A stretch of DNA of 53,152 nt from an uncultured Parvibacter sp. (GTDB taxonomy: Bacteria > Actinomycetota > Coriobacteriia > Coriobacteriales > Eggerthellaceae). The stretch lies in NCBI GenBank assembly GCA_947649875.1, contig CANSTH010000005.1, forward strand, positions 1 through 53,152, given 5' to 3'. A program made the position numbers and the translations under genes. The notes beneath the pieces are model-generated. The model made no database searches and was not told the DNA's origin. It worked only from the letters and a program-made list of their open reading frames with translations. Shown piece by piece: positions 40,370-49,521 of this stretch (position 1 is its first letter; each line of letters starts with the position of its first letter).

Positions 40370-41728
40370 TCAGTCATCGAGGGAAAGATCGCTTGCTTGG
40401 GTTTCCGCCAGCGATCCGCGGTCCCGCTTCCAAGAAATCTTCCCATCAAACCCGAGGCTCAAGCCTGTATAGAGTAGTGCTGTGAATATATAAGCAATGA
40501 TAGCAGAAACAGAGAAGCCGGTAGAGAGACAAACCTGTCCAACCACGCCGCCGGCAAGCCAGCAGATTATGGCGATAGGGTTCACCTCGAGGGTGAATTT
40601 GCTGTGGTGCACAAAATAGCGTTCGGCCAAAATCATGGCGGGAATGGGCACGAGCAGCACCGATAGGAACTGGATGATGGGCAAAAGCCACTGGAGCGCG
40701 CCGCAGGCGGCGAACAGGGCAGAGGCGGCAGTGACTGCCAAAGCTACCCAGCGATGGGTCACTTTCCCCTTAAGCCGGGTGGCGTCTAAGATGTTCTGGG
40801 CCGCAAGGCCTGCGCCATAGATGTTGTTGTCTTGGGTGGTGCACAGGCACACGAGCGTGCATATCAGCACCAAAAGCCCCAGTCCCATGGCGGCAGTGGC
40901 AACGGAGAAATCGCCCATGCCGGAAACCTGGGCCACCACAACACCCACGAACTGCAGGCAGAACAATCCCAGGAAGAACGCGCCGCTGCCGGCAGCTACG
41001 ACTGAGGCGCGGCTTTTAGCAAAGCGGCAGACATCGGGGGTAATAAGGCAGCCGAACACCCAGCTGCCGACGATAGAGGAAACGGCAGTTACGACTGGCA
41101 TCTCGTCAGCCGGGTTGGGGGCATAGGCAAGTACCACGCCATAGCCGCCATTCTGCACCCCCACGAGCACGAAGCACACCACTGCCAGTATGAGGGCAAT
41201 GGGCACGCCTATCCACGAAACGATCTCAAGGCCTTTGTAGCCTCGCATGGCCGAAATGGACCACACCATAATGATGGCAGCCCCCAAAAGCGCTTCTGGA
41301 ATGGGAATGCCTGGGAAATTAGCCGTGACAATGCGGGCAAAGGTGTTGCCGTTGATGCCGATCCAGTTAATAGAAGAGGCCACCAGCAAAAGCGAGAAGA
41401 TGGTCGAGCCCTTCTTACCGAACACCATACGGGACAGAAACGATGTTGACCAGCCGCTCTCTTAGGAGATGATGCCGGTGGAAACGGCAACGAAGATGAG
41501 GAAGGCGTCTCCCACCACGAGAGCCACCATGGCATCGAAAAATGTCATCCGATAGCCGATGGCCGCCCCCGTAACAAAGTTGGAGACGGCGATAGCATAG
41601 CCTGCTAGCACCAGAAACAGGCTGAACCAGCCTTGGCGGCGGTCAGCGGGCACTGGATCGAAGGCGAACTCGAAGCGTTTCTGATCTTCTGAAATCTGCT
41701 GTTGCAGTTTGTCAGATTCCTCTGCCAT
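40370..41728 (-). pseudogene. Cytosine/purine permease-type (NCS1, CodB-like) gene with one in-frame stop
   Basis: The coding frame is intact from MAEESDKLQQ to the end (452 codons) except for a TAA at 41462-41464 after DAFLIFVAVSTGIIS. The frame continues without shift as ESGWSTSFLSRMVFGKKG. NCS1 hallmarks are seen on both sides: FVTGAAIGYRMTFFDA, then INWIGINGNTFARI and about ten TM helices. The ATG at 41428 is an internal Met. A single C-to-T change (CAA to TAA) would explain the stop, so the loss is recent, or the codon is read through, or it is a sequencing error. Position before a MerR regulator suggests transport of that regulator's ligand. Confidence 0.8.
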
Positions 41729-41760
41729 AGTTTCCTCCTTTGCCTCCCTGAGCTCTTGGA

Positions 41761-41793
41761 AAAGCGCCCGGCCGCTCAGAAGCCGGGCGCTTT
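41761..41793 (-). terminator. Terminator of the cai-fix-like operon
   Basis: A perfect 11-bp stem (AAAGCGCCCGG 41761-41771 with CCGGGCGCTTT 41783-41793) with an 11-nt loop, 18 nt after the fixX stop. A TTTT run ends the stem on the minus strand. Confidence 0.85.
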
Positions 41794-41810
41794 GTTAGCG
41801 GGGTATGCGT

Positions 41811-42116
41811 CTACCCCCAGCGGTATTCCACCCCCATGGTGGGGCCGGGATAGCGCCAGTAATCCAAGATGGTGTCGCCGCAGATAATGCGGCAGGTGCC
41901 GCATTCCAGGCATCCCGCGTAGTCGAAGGAGGGGCGACCTTCTTCGTCGCGGCGGTACAGGGCGGCAGGGCAGGCAATAACCAGCTTGTCGAATTCCTCC
42001 TGGAAATTGGGGCATTCCGCTTCGTCCTTTAAGCGGATGTGGGCGTTTTCTTCGTCCACCTCGTAGCGATTAAGCGATAGCTTCTCGTCTACGTTCACGT
42101 CGATTGGGTCGATCAT
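41811..42116 (-). CDS. fixX: Ferredoxin-like protein FixX
   Basis: A 101-aa Fe-S protein accepting electrons from FixC or passing them on in the FixABCX complex. Cys motifs are IACPAALY and GCLECGTCRIICG, with the typical FixX ending WRYPGP...GVEYRWG. It starts in a 4-nt ATGA overlap with the fixC stop. It is the last gene before the operon terminator. Confidence 0.92.
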   Translation of the reverse strand: MIDPIDVNVDEKLSLNRYEVDEENAHIRLKDEAECPNFQEEFDKLVIACPAALYRRDEEGRPSFDYAGCLECGTCRIICGDTILDYWRYPGPTMGVEYRWG

Positions 42117-43399
42117 AGGGCCTTCATCCCTCCCATCGCGTCTTTGAGCACCGTGGTCACGCCCACTTCTTTAACCGGATCCATGATCTTCTTCTTAAGG
42201 GGGTCGGCAGGCTTGCCGTCAACCACGAACATGCTGTTCATTATTTCTTTCACCATCGCGGGGTATTCCTTGAAGATGCGGGTAGTGCTCTCCATGAAAT
42301 GGGGGAAGCGACGATACTGCTTAAGCTCCCGCAAGACGAAGGAGTTCTCCAGAAGATCCACGTAACGATGCAGGGACGCTTCGTCCACAGAGCCGGCGTC
42401 CAGTGCCTCGATGGCTGCCTGGGCTGCCATTTGGCCAGAGGCAACGGCGAAGTCCATGCCGCGCACGCAATAGCCTAGATTCATGCAGAGCATAGCGGCA
42501 TCGCCGGTAATCATGCAGCCGTTGGTCACCAGCTTGGGAACCATGGCATAGCCGCCCTCAGACACCATGTGCCCGGAGTACTCTACTACCTTGCCTCCGC
42601 GCACAAGTGGCGCTACGGCCGGGTGCTTCTTAAAGTCTTCCATCATTTGATAGATGGGACGGGTGGCGCCCACCAAATCGGAGATGGTGGCCACAAGCCC
42701 GAGCGAGATGGAGTCTTTGTTCGTATACATGAATCCACCGCCGATGTGGCCATGGGTAGCATCGCCGGCAAACAGCCAGGCAGCGCCCTCTCCGGGGTTG
42801 CAAAGGAAGCGATCTTCGATAACGCCGGAAGGCAGCTCGATGAGCTCTTTCACCCCGACGGCTATCTCGGAGGGCTTGGGCTTCTTTGCCCCTACGGCTT
42901 TGGCGGTGAGCAGCGAGTTCACGCCATCTGCCAAAATGGTGATCTCGGCTGTCAGAGAATCCTCGCCGGCGATAACGCCCTTAACGGAGTCGCCCTCCAT
43001 GATGAGATCTTCAACGGGGATGCCGTAGATGATCTCGGCACCCGCGTTTTCCGCCTGCTCCGCCAACCACTGATCGTAGACAGCGGATAGAACGGAATAG
43101 GAGTCTTGACCCTCCTGCTTGAGCGCTTTCGAGGTGAAGTCGATGGTGAAGTTCGCCTCTGGGTCCATAAGCGAGATACGTTCATGGGTGATGCGCCGCT
43201 CCACCGGAGAATCCTGCTCGAAGTTCGGAAACACTTTTTTCAGAGAGTGGGAATAAATACGGCCGCCTGTCATGTTCTTAGCACCGGCGTAATTGCCGCG
43301 CTCTACCACCAGCACGCTTTTGCCGGCTTTTGCCAACTCGTAGGCGGCCACGGTACCGGCGTAACCGGCTCCCACCACAATTACATCGAAATCAGCCAT
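42113..43399 (-). CDS. fixC: Flavoprotein FixC (ETF:quinone oxidoreductase family)
   Basis: FAD-dependent oxidoreductase linking the FixAB flavoprotein to FixX and the quinone pool. The N-terminal dinucleotide motif is VVGAGYAGTVAAYELAKAGKSV. Family segments GAKNMTGGRIYSHSL, ILADGVNSLL and GDAAMLCMNLGYCVRGMDFA are present. Length of 428 aa equals that of E. coli FixC. It follows fixB by 15 nt and overlaps fixX by 4 nt. Confidence 0.95.
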   Translation of the reverse strand: MADFDVIVVGAGYAGTVAAYELAKAGKSVLVVERGNYAGAKNMTGGRIYSHSLKKVFPNFEQDSPVERRITHERISLMDPEANFTIDFTSKALKQEGQDSYSVLSAVYDQWLAEQAENAGAEIIYGIPVEDLIMEGDSVKGVIAGEDSLTAEITILADGVNSLLTAKAVGAKKPKPSEIAVGVKELIELPSGVIEDRFLCNPGEGAAWLFAGDATHGHIGGGFMYTNKDSISLGLVATISDLVGATRPIYQMMEDFKKHPAVAPLVRGGKVVEYSGHMVSEGGYAMVPKLVTNGCMITGDAAMLCMNLGYCVRGMDFAVASGQMAAQAAIEALDAGSVDEASLHRYVDLLENSFVLRELKQYRRFPHFMESTTRIFKEYPAMVKEIMNSMFVVDGKPADPLKKKIMDPVKEVGVTTVLKDAMGGMKAL

Positions 43400-43414
43400 G
43401 AGAATTCGCCGCCT

Positions 43415-44302
43415 TTAGCTCAGCTTTGCATTGATCTTCGGCAAGACGTCGTTGATGGCGCCTATCAGGCCGTAATCCACTTTGTCGAAGATGGGGGCGT
43501 GGGCATCTTTGTTGATGGCGAAGGCCACCTGTGCCCGATCAACGCCGACCATATGCTGCATTTGGCCAGATACGCCAATGCCCACATAAACCTCGGGGGA
43601 GAGCATAAGCCCGGACACGCCGATATAGGCCTCGCGGGGGAACCAGTCTTCGGTCTCGGTAAGGGGACGGGTGCAGCCCAGTTCGGCGCCGATGGCCTTG
43701 CAGAACGTCCGAGCCTCTTCCAGTTCTTCTTCGGAGCCGAAACCGCGGCCGGCCGCCACCACCTTGTCGGCAGCAGTCAGGTCAACCTCGGCGGGGGGCA
43801 GCGTCTCGCGCTCCACGCATTCCAGCGTTACGGCCGGAGCCACATACTCCACCGTTTCCACCACATCGGTGCCAGAGGGCTCGGCATCCTTGAAGGTGCC
43901 TGCGCCCGCCGAGCAGAATGCAACGGGGGTTATGCTTTTCGCGGTGCGCTCGGCAATGCCGCCGAAATAGCGGGTCTTTACGCTTTCCTCGTCGATGGCG
44001 GAAATATCGGTCATGACCGAAGCTCCGTCATGGGCGGCCAAGCGTCCCACCAGCGCCTTCAGACGGCGAGTGGGCTCGAAGAACACCATTTGCGGGTCTT
44101 CATCGGCAAGGATCTTTACAAAGGTGTCGAAGGCGGCCTCTTTTGCCTGGCCTTCGGGCACCTCTACCACCAGGCATTTATCCGCGATGCCCGTTACCGG
44201 GTCTGCGAAGGTGGCGTATACAACTTCATCGGCATAGGCGCGGGCGCCTGCAGCTAATTCGCGGGCAGCTGCTTCGTTTTCAGCGATCACCAAAGTCTTC
44301 AT
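43415..44302 (-). CDS. fixB: Electron transfer flavoprotein alpha subunit FixB/EtfA
   Basis: FAD-binding ETF subunit. The C-terminal signature is seen as ADKVVAAGRGFGSEEELE, GCTRPLTETEDWFPREAYIGVSG, then YVGIGVSGQMQHMVGVDRAQ and AINKDAHAPIFDKVDYG. The N-terminal domain is short; total length is 295 aa against about 310 for E. coli FixB. It lies 12 nt after fixA. Confidence 0.95.
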   Translation of the reverse strand: MKTLVIAENEAAARELAAGARAYADEVVYATFADPVTGIADKCLVVEVPEGQAKEAAFDTFVKILADEDPQMVFFEPTRRLKALVGRLAAHDGASVMTDISAIDEESVKTRYFGGIAERTAKSITPVAFCSAGAGTFKDAEPSGTDVVETVEYVAPAVTLECVERETLPPAEVDLTAADKVVAAGRGFGSEEELEEARTFCKAIGAELGCTRPLTETEDWFPREAYIGVSGLMLSPEVYVGIGVSGQMQHMVGVDRAQVAFAINKDAHAPIFDKVDYGLIGAINDVLPKINAKLS

Positions 44303-44314
44303 AGCGGATTCTCC

Positions 44315-45079
44315 TTACATAACCTCGCGCAGAGCGGCCACGAATGCGTCAATGGCTCCCTCGTCGGCGGCGTCGAAGATCTGTTTCTTGCGGGGCGTGG
44401 GCACGGGCGCCAGGATTTCCACCGTCTCGATGGTGGGAGCAGCAATGCCGCCCAGCTCCTCGGCGGTGAATTCCACTACCGGCTTCTTGCCGGCTGCCAG
44501 CACGTCTTTCATGCCGGCGATGCGGGGGAGCGCCACTTCCGGAGCTACGCTTACCACAGCGGGCAGCGGCATGCGGATAACCTCGCGCTCGGTCTCGAGC
44601 ATGCGGGTTACGGTGACGGTGGTGCCGTCGGTGTCCAGCGCGGTGCCGCCGTTGATGGCCGGCCAGCCCAATGCCTCAGCGGTTTGGATGTCCACCTGCT
44701 GAGCGTACAGGTCGGCGGAGCCGTCACCGGCTATCACCAAGTCCACATCGCCGATCTTCTGTACCATGGCCGCCAAAATGCGTCCTGTTTGGTAGGCATC
44801 GGCCAGTTCGAGGCCATCATCGGCCAGCATGTACAGCTCATCCACTCCACGGGAGAGAATGTTTTTGCGGGTCTTGCTGTCGTTGATGGATTTCGGGCCG
44901 CAGGTAACAGCTACCAGCTGAGCATCGGCCTTCGCGGCCAACTGGGCCGCCGCTTCAATGGCGTTCAGGTCGTAGGTGCTCACGGTGCTCTTGGCGCGGC
45001 TGAAGTCTAGCGTTCGATCTCCATTGACCTGAATGTCTTGGTCATCTGGGAGAATTTTCACAAGCACGGCAATTTTCAT
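44315..45079 (-). CDS. fixA: Electron transfer flavoprotein beta subunit FixA/EtfB
   Basis: Nucleotide-binding ETF subunit. Family segments are MKIAVLVKILPDDQDI, STYDLNAIEAAAQLA, DLVIAGDGSADLYAQQVDIQTAEALGWP and a C-terminal KKQIFDAADEGAI. In Fix-type bifurcating ETFs this subunit holds the bifurcating FAD; whether this one does cannot be told from sequence reading alone. ATG 45079 follows GGGAAGGA; a longer frame to 45151 is rejected. A strong hairpin lies in the 125-nt gap upstream. Confidence 0.94.
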   Translation of the reverse strand: MKIAVLVKILPDDQDIQVNGDRTLDFSRAKSTVSTYDLNAIEAAAQLAAKADAQLVAVTCGPKSINDSKTRKNILSRGVDELYMLADDGLELADAYQTGRILAAMVQKIGDVDLVIAGDGSADLYAQQVDIQTAEALGWPAINGGTALDTDGTTVTVTRMLETEREVIRMPLPAVVSVAPEVALPRIAGMKDVLAAGKKPVVEFTAEELGGIAAPTIETVEILAPVPTPRKKQIFDAADEGAIDAFVAALREVM

Positions 45080-45157
45080 AGGAATCCTTCCCGATCGCCC
45101 TTGCGGCGACCTTTTCACGGGGGCCGCCCCTCTTTGGCCGAGCCCCGGCAAGCTGGA

Positions 45158-45192
45158 GGTAAAGGGATGCGCATATGGGGCATCCCTTTACC
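45158..45192 (-). promoter_or_regulatory. Perfect 13-bp stem-loop between the CaiA-like gene and fixA
   Basis: Arms 45158-45170 and 45180-45192 pair perfectly around a 9-nt loop, 13 nt after the dehydrogenase stop. No U-tract follows on the minus strand, so it is more likely an mRNA-processing or stability element, or a partial attenuator separating the substrate genes from the fix genes. Confidence 0.55.
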
Positions 45193-45204
45193 AACCTCAA
45201 GCAG

Positions 45205-46371
45205 TTAGAGCAGATCCGACGCGTATTTCTTAACGATTTCGCGACCGGCGATATGCACCATGATCTCCTCGGTGCCGCCAGCGAAGGAGTCGCCGCGGGC
45301 ATCGATCCAGATGCGGCCAATCTTACTTTCGGTGGTGTAGCCCAAACCACCGATGATCTGCATGGCATCGGAAGCCACCTCGGTGGCGGTGGTGGACAGG
45401 TAGCGCTTGCACAGGGCGCTGTCCAGCCGCACCGGAATGCCGTTATCGAATTCCCATGCGGTCTTGTAGAGCATGTTGCGCATGTTCTGGCACTTGATTT
45501 CCATGTCCGTCAGCTTCTCGGCGATCAGCTGATGCTTGAACAGCTTCTGGCCAAAGGTCACGCGCTGGGCAGCGTAGCGAGCCGCTTCTTCCAAAGCTGC
45601 TTGGGCAAGGCCGAGGCTGTGAGCGGAAAGCATGATGCGCTCGATTTCGAAGTTGTGCATCAGTTGTTTGAAGCCCTTGCCTTTTTCGCCCAGCAGGTCG
45701 GATTGGGGAACCACTACGTTGTCAAAATACACTTCGTCAAAGTTGGTGCTAGTCTGGCCGATCTTGTGCAGCGGCGCCATGGTGATGCCCGGAGTGTCCT
45801 TGGGCACCAGGAACATCGAGTAGGACTTGTTATCGTGGGACGGATCTTCGTCTTTGCCGATGAACATGATGTAGGGCGCGGTTTCCGCGTGGCTCACCAT
45901 GGTCTTGGTGCCGTTCAGCACGCAGGTGCCGTTCTCGTCGTCCCAATGGACGGTGGCGGTCATGGATTGGTTGTCGGAGCCAGCGCCGGGCTCGGAAAGG
46001 GCCAGCGAGAAGCATTGCTGGCCAGTCTCGTTGTAGGCCTCCATGCCCTTTGCCACTTGCTCGGGGGTGCCGAACGTGGCCAGGTCGTACATCGAAAGTC
46101 CGTAGGACATGAACGGCATGGTGGCGCCGGTGGTGCGCATGAGCTCTTCTACTACCATGGCCAGCGTCTGGGCGTCAGAGGGAATTCCGCCGTACTCCTC
46201 GGGGATGAACATGTAGCCAAAACCGGCTTCCAGGTAAGCCTTGCAAACCTCGTCGTCAACGCGGCGCTTGTCGTACCAATCCTGGATGCGCTCTTCGGTC
46301 ACCCAGCGGTCGCAGAACTCGCGCAGGTTTTCCAGCATCAGCTCTTGCTCGTCAGTTTTCGTGAAATCCAT
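45205..46371 (-). CDS. caiA: Acyl-CoA dehydrogenase/reductase of CaiA type
   Basis: FAD enzyme expected to reduce an enoyl-CoA with electrons from FixAB, like crotonobetainyl-CoA reductase. The fold is shown by ALSEPGAGSDNQSM, GTKTMVSHAETAPYIMF, ARYAAQRVTFGQKL, and IIGGLGYTTESKIGRIW. The C-terminal catalytic Glu of ordinary acyl-CoA dehydrogenases (YEGT) is replaced: the site reads AGGTEEI, as in E. coli CaiA (SGGSDE from memory). ATG 46371 is preferred to ATG 46377 because AAAGAG is then 6 nt away and the start matches CaiA (MDFxxxDEQEL). Confidence 0.88.
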   Translation of the reverse strand: MDFTKTDEQELMLENLREFCDRWVTEERIQDWYDKRRVDDEVCKAYLEAGFGYMFIPEEYGGIPSDAQTLAMVVEELMRTTGATMPFMSYGLSMYDLATFGTPEQVAKGMEAYNETGQQCFSLALSEPGAGSDNQSMTATVHWDDENGTCVLNGTKTMVSHAETAPYIMFIGKDEDPSHDNKSYSMFLVPKDTPGITMAPLHKIGQTSTNFDEVYFDNVVVPQSDLLGEKGKGFKQLMHNFEIERIMLSAHSLGLAQAALEEAARYAAQRVTFGQKLFKHQLIAEKLTDMEIKCQNMRNMLYKTAWEFDNGIPVRLDSALCKRYLSTTATEVASDAMQIIGGLGYTTESKIGRIWIDARGDSFAGGTEEIMVHIAGREIVKKYASDLL

Positions 46372-46390
46372 GGTCATCTCTTTCTCTTTG

Positions 46391-46410
46391 GGGGCGCTCA
46401 GGCGCCCGTT
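46391..46410 (-). promoter_or_regulatory. Small GC-rich hairpin between the ligase and CaiA-like genes
   Basis: GGGCGC-TCAG-GCGCCC (46392-46407) lies in the 57-nt gap upstream of the dehydrogenase start. It is close to the ribosome site and could affect translation or mRNA processing. Confidence 0.35.
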
Positions 46411-46428
46411 TTACAATGTCAGGGTTGC

Positions 46429-48114
46429 TTACTCGAATGATTTCCCGTGCTGCTCATAGGCCTTCAGCGCCAGCTTGTCTGGCTTGCCCATGGCGGTATG
46501 GGGGATGGCGCCTATAAATTCCACGTACTTCGGGCATTTATAGGCAATAAGGTATTCGTGGCAATAATCGATAAGCTCTTGGGGCTCCATCGTCTCGCCG
46601 GGCTTCAGCACGGCAAACGTCTTGGGGCGCTCGCCGGCCGCCTCGTCAGCTACACAGATGGTGCAGGCGTCGGCGATCTTTGGGTGGCGTGTGGCCGTCT
46701 CGTCTATCTCCCGCGGGAATACCGAGAAGCCGTTTACGTTGATCATGTCTTTGATGCGTCCGGCTATGGTCAAATACCCTTGGTCATCGAACGATCCGAT
46801 ATCGCCGCTGTAGAGCCAGCCTTCGCGGAAGGTTGCCTGGGTTTCGGGGGTGCCGTGCAGGTAGGCGCCGATCATCTGGGGGCCGCGGAATATAACTTCG
46901 CCCGTCTGGGAAGCAGCCAAGGGCACGGTACCGGTTTCTTCGTCCACTACTAGTATGTCGGTGTTCGCCACGGGGATACCCACGGTGCCCTCGGGCGCTC
47001 CTTTGAGCACAGGGGTGAGGGTGACGGGGCCGGCGGTCTCGCTCATGCCATAGTCCTCGACAATAGCGGCGGGGCAAACGGCTGCGAAGCGCCGGGCAAT
47101 GTCCGGTGCCGTTACCGTGCAGCTCACCACTACCACCGCAAGGGAGGTAAGGTCGAAGCGCTCGCCCTCGCCGCTGGCCACCATCTCCCGCAGAAGGCGA
47201 GGGACGGCGCCCCAGACAGTTGGGCGGCGAGCCTCGATGAGCTGGGCCAGGTAGGCGCTGTCCAGATGTCGGGCCAGCACCACTGCGCCACCGATAACCA
47301 CGCCCCAGTTCACTCCGAAGTTCAGCCCGGAGGCATGCACCATCGGGCTTGTGAGCAGGCTGATCATCTCGCGCTCGCCCTGAAGCCGTGGCCGCAGATC
47401 GGCATAGAAGAAGTACTGGGCCCAAAGCAGGTTCTCATGCGTGAGGGGGCATCCTTTCGGAATGCCGGTGGTGCCGCCGGTATGGATGATAACCGCCACA
47501 TCATCGGGAGCCACGTTCGCGCAGGGCTCATCGAGCGTCCCTTCCTCTAAGAAACAGGGGAAGGGGATTGCTGCTGCCAGCGGTGCCGGTGCGGCTTCGT
47601 GGGTGCCTGCTGCATCGTCTACCGCTACGAGCGGCAGTTCATCGCAGCGCCCGTCGAGCGCTTCTTGCACTTTGGCTCCGCAGCAGGTGGGAAAAACGAA
47701 GGCTGCGGGGTTGCAATCCCGGACGAGCCGGGCAATCTCGGCGGCCGTAGAGCGGGGGTTGATGCCCACTGCCACTGCGCCAAGTTTGTAGCAGGCCATG
47801 TATCCCCAAATCAGCTCAGGAATATCGCCCAGCATGATGAAGACCGTCCGTCCGTGCTCTACGCCATGGGCCGCCAGGGCATTGGCGAGACGGCAGGCTA
47901 TGGCATTGCTTTGGGCGAATGTGAACGTGCGGTCTTCATCGTAAATATGCACATCGTTTTGGCGCCGCGCGGTCGTGGCCAAAATGCAGTCTTTCAAGGT
48001 TACAGAGGGCAGTGCGATGGTGCCGGGCACGCCTTCATCGGCCGCCTTCGCCCACAAAGGACGTAGGTGCGCAAGAGCCGCCTCAAAGGATTTGCTATCC
48101 CGGTCGTTAAACAT
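46429..48114 (-). CDS. Acyl-CoA synthetase/ligase (CaiC-like, AMP-forming)
   Basis: Activates a carboxylic acid to its CoA thioester through an acyl-adenylate. ANL motifs are HTGGTTGIPKGCPLTHEN (A3), VVVSCTVTAPDIA, YGMSETAGP (A5), YSGDIGSFD (A7), the hinge GRIKDMINVNGF and the catalytic C-terminal Lys in MGKPDKLAL. Length of 561 aa is normal. ATG 48114 has GAGGAAGGGAGG upstream; ATG 48135 would add seven residues. In the operon it primes the CoA pool that the CaiB-type transferase then recycles. Confidence 0.85.
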   Translation of the reverse strand: MFNDRDSKSFEAALAHLRPLWAKAADEGVPGTIALPSVTLKDCILATTARRQNDVHIYDEDRTFTFAQSNAIACRLANALAAHGVEHGRTVFIMLGDIPELIWGYMACYKLGAVAVGINPRSTAAEIARLVRDCNPAAFVFPTCCGAKVQEALDGRCDELPLVAVDDAAGTHEAAPAPLAAAIPFPCFLEEGTLDEPCANVAPDDVAVIIHTGGTTGIPKGCPLTHENLLWAQYFFYADLRPRLQGEREMISLLTSPMVHASGLNFGVNWGVVIGGAVVLARHLDSAYLAQLIEARRPTVWGAVPRLLREMVASGEGERFDLTSLAVVVVSCTVTAPDIARRFAAVCPAAIVEDYGMSETAGPVTLTPVLKGAPEGTVGIPVANTDILVVDEETGTVPLAASQTGEVIFRGPQMIGAYLHGTPETQATFREGWLYSGDIGSFDDQGYLTIAGRIKDMINVNGFSVFPREIDETATRHPKIADACTICVADEAAGERPKTFAVLKPGETMEPQELIDYCHEYLIAYKCPKYVEFIGAIPHTAMGKPDKLALKAYEQHGKSFE

Positions 48115-48181
48115 CACAGCCTCCCTTCCTCGCATAGTTGGTTGCGTAACAGCTATCTACACGCTTGGAGCTGCCCTCGGC

Positions 48182-49483
48182 TTACTTGACCTCCGGATGC
48201 TTCTCGGCCCATGCCCACAGGCCCTTGCGGGTCTGCAGCGAAGCGAGCAGCACTACCAGCGCCAGTGCACCGATCACCATATCGATGATGAATGCGCCGC
48301 TGTACGAACCGGTGATGTCGTAGATCCAGCCCCAGAAGGTGGAGCCGACGGCCGCTGCCAGAGGCATTACCACGGCGACATAGGTGAAGATGCGGTCGTA
48401 GGAAACGTTGCCGAACAGCTTGCGGGCCACTTGAGGCACGTTGGTGGGCTGTACTGCGAAGAAGATGCCGAAGCAAACCGCTCCGAAGTAGAGCCATGCT
48501 ACGTTATCGGCGCCGAAGAGCATCATGCAGGCGAGGCCGATAATCATGGGCACGATGCCCACAATATTGGAAAGCACGATGGAGTAGTCGTTCAGGAACC
48601 CCAGGATGAGCTTGCCGAACAGCGATGACAACATGATGGTCGAGGCGATGAGGGCGCCGGTGGCGGCATCGTAGCCAATGGAGGTGGTAAAGGAGGGGAA
48701 GAAGTAGTTCATGGTCAGGCCGATGTTTGCCAATCCAGCAAAGATGCAGCAAAGGATGAAGGTCGAAGGCTTCTTGAATGCTTGCTTGAGGGTGATGCCC
48801 TCTTGCTGAGCCGGTTGCTCCTTTGCGGATGTTGCCGTAGCCGCCTCGGCCTCTTCCCAGCCCAGGGGCTTTAGGCCCTTGTCCTCAGGACGGCTGCGCA
48901 CTACAAAGATAGCCAGCGGCAGGCAGATAACCAACACCAGGATGGCCTGGTAGAGGTAAGCGGAACGCCATCCGGAGCTTTGGATGATGCCGGAAAAAAC
49001 TGGCGCCAGCAGGGTTCCGGAAATGGAGGTGCAGGCCATGCCTACGCCAATGAGCAGGCCGTTGCGTTTCTTGAACCAGCGGCCCACCACAACGGGAACG
49101 ATGAGCCAGAGCAGCCATGCATTGCCAAGCCCCATCAAGACGCCCGCCGCATAGAACCATTCGATGGACTGGGCGTTGGACATAATGAGCAACGCTATGC
49201 CCACCAAGCCACAGGCGACAGATAAAATGATGCGCAGATCAAGCTTCTGCAGCAGCGGGCCTGCCCAGAAAAGGTTGGCAACGCAGGCGGTGGCGTAAAC
49301 GAGGGTCATATAGAACCCAACGTTGGCACGGCCCACATCGAAGGCAGTGGCCACTGATTCGTAGTAGATGCTTGCAGTGTTGAAGGTAAAGGCGCAAGCT
49401 AGGAACATGCAGACGCAGACGGCGCCGTACACGAACCAGCCATAGTAGATGCCTTGCGGCTTACCGGTTGCTTCAGTAGTCAT
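48182..49483 (-). CDS. MFS transporter, oxalate/formate antiporter (OFA)-like
   Basis: Twelve TM helices with the OFA-type start GIYYGWFVYGAVCVCMFLACAFTFNTASIYY, loop 2-3 region and VGRWFKKRNGLLIGVGMACTSISG. A hydrophilic central loop (about 200-230) splits the halves. Family members carry carboxylates, often by antiport. It takes the place that the betaine carrier CaiT has in carnitine operons, pointing to an organic acid substrate rather than a quaternary amine, or to substrate/product exchange. GAGGAGAG precedes the ATG. Confidence 0.85.
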   Translation of the reverse strand: MTTEATGKPQGIYYGWFVYGAVCVCMFLACAFTFNTASIYYESVATAFDVGRANVGFYMTLVYATACVANLFWAGPLLQKLDLRIILSVACGLVGIALLIMSNAQSIEWFYAAGVLMGLGNAWLLWLIVPVVVGRWFKKRNGLLIGVGMACTSISGTLLAPVFSGIIQSSGWRSAYLYQAILVLVICLPLAIFVVRSRPEDKGLKPLGWEEAEAATATSAKEQPAQQEGITLKQAFKKPSTFILCCIFAGLANIGLTMNYFFPSFTTSIGYDAATGALIASTIMLSSLFGKLILGFLNDYSIVLSNIVGIVPMIIGLACMMLFGADNVAWLYFGAVCFGIFFAVQPTNVPQVARKLFGNVSYDRIFTYVAVVMPLAAAVGSTFWGWIYDITGSYSGAFIIDMVIGALALVVLLASLQTRKGLWAWAEKHPEVK

Positions 49484-49521
49484 TTCTCTCCTCTTTTCAC
49501 ATGGAGGCTTTACGGAAAGAT

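Noticed and set aside
45175-46440. 421-codon frame antisense to the CaiA-like gene (similar ones lie opposite fixBC and the FtsB-like gene)
   Set aside because: No recognised motif, no start signal and complete overlap with well-supported genes.
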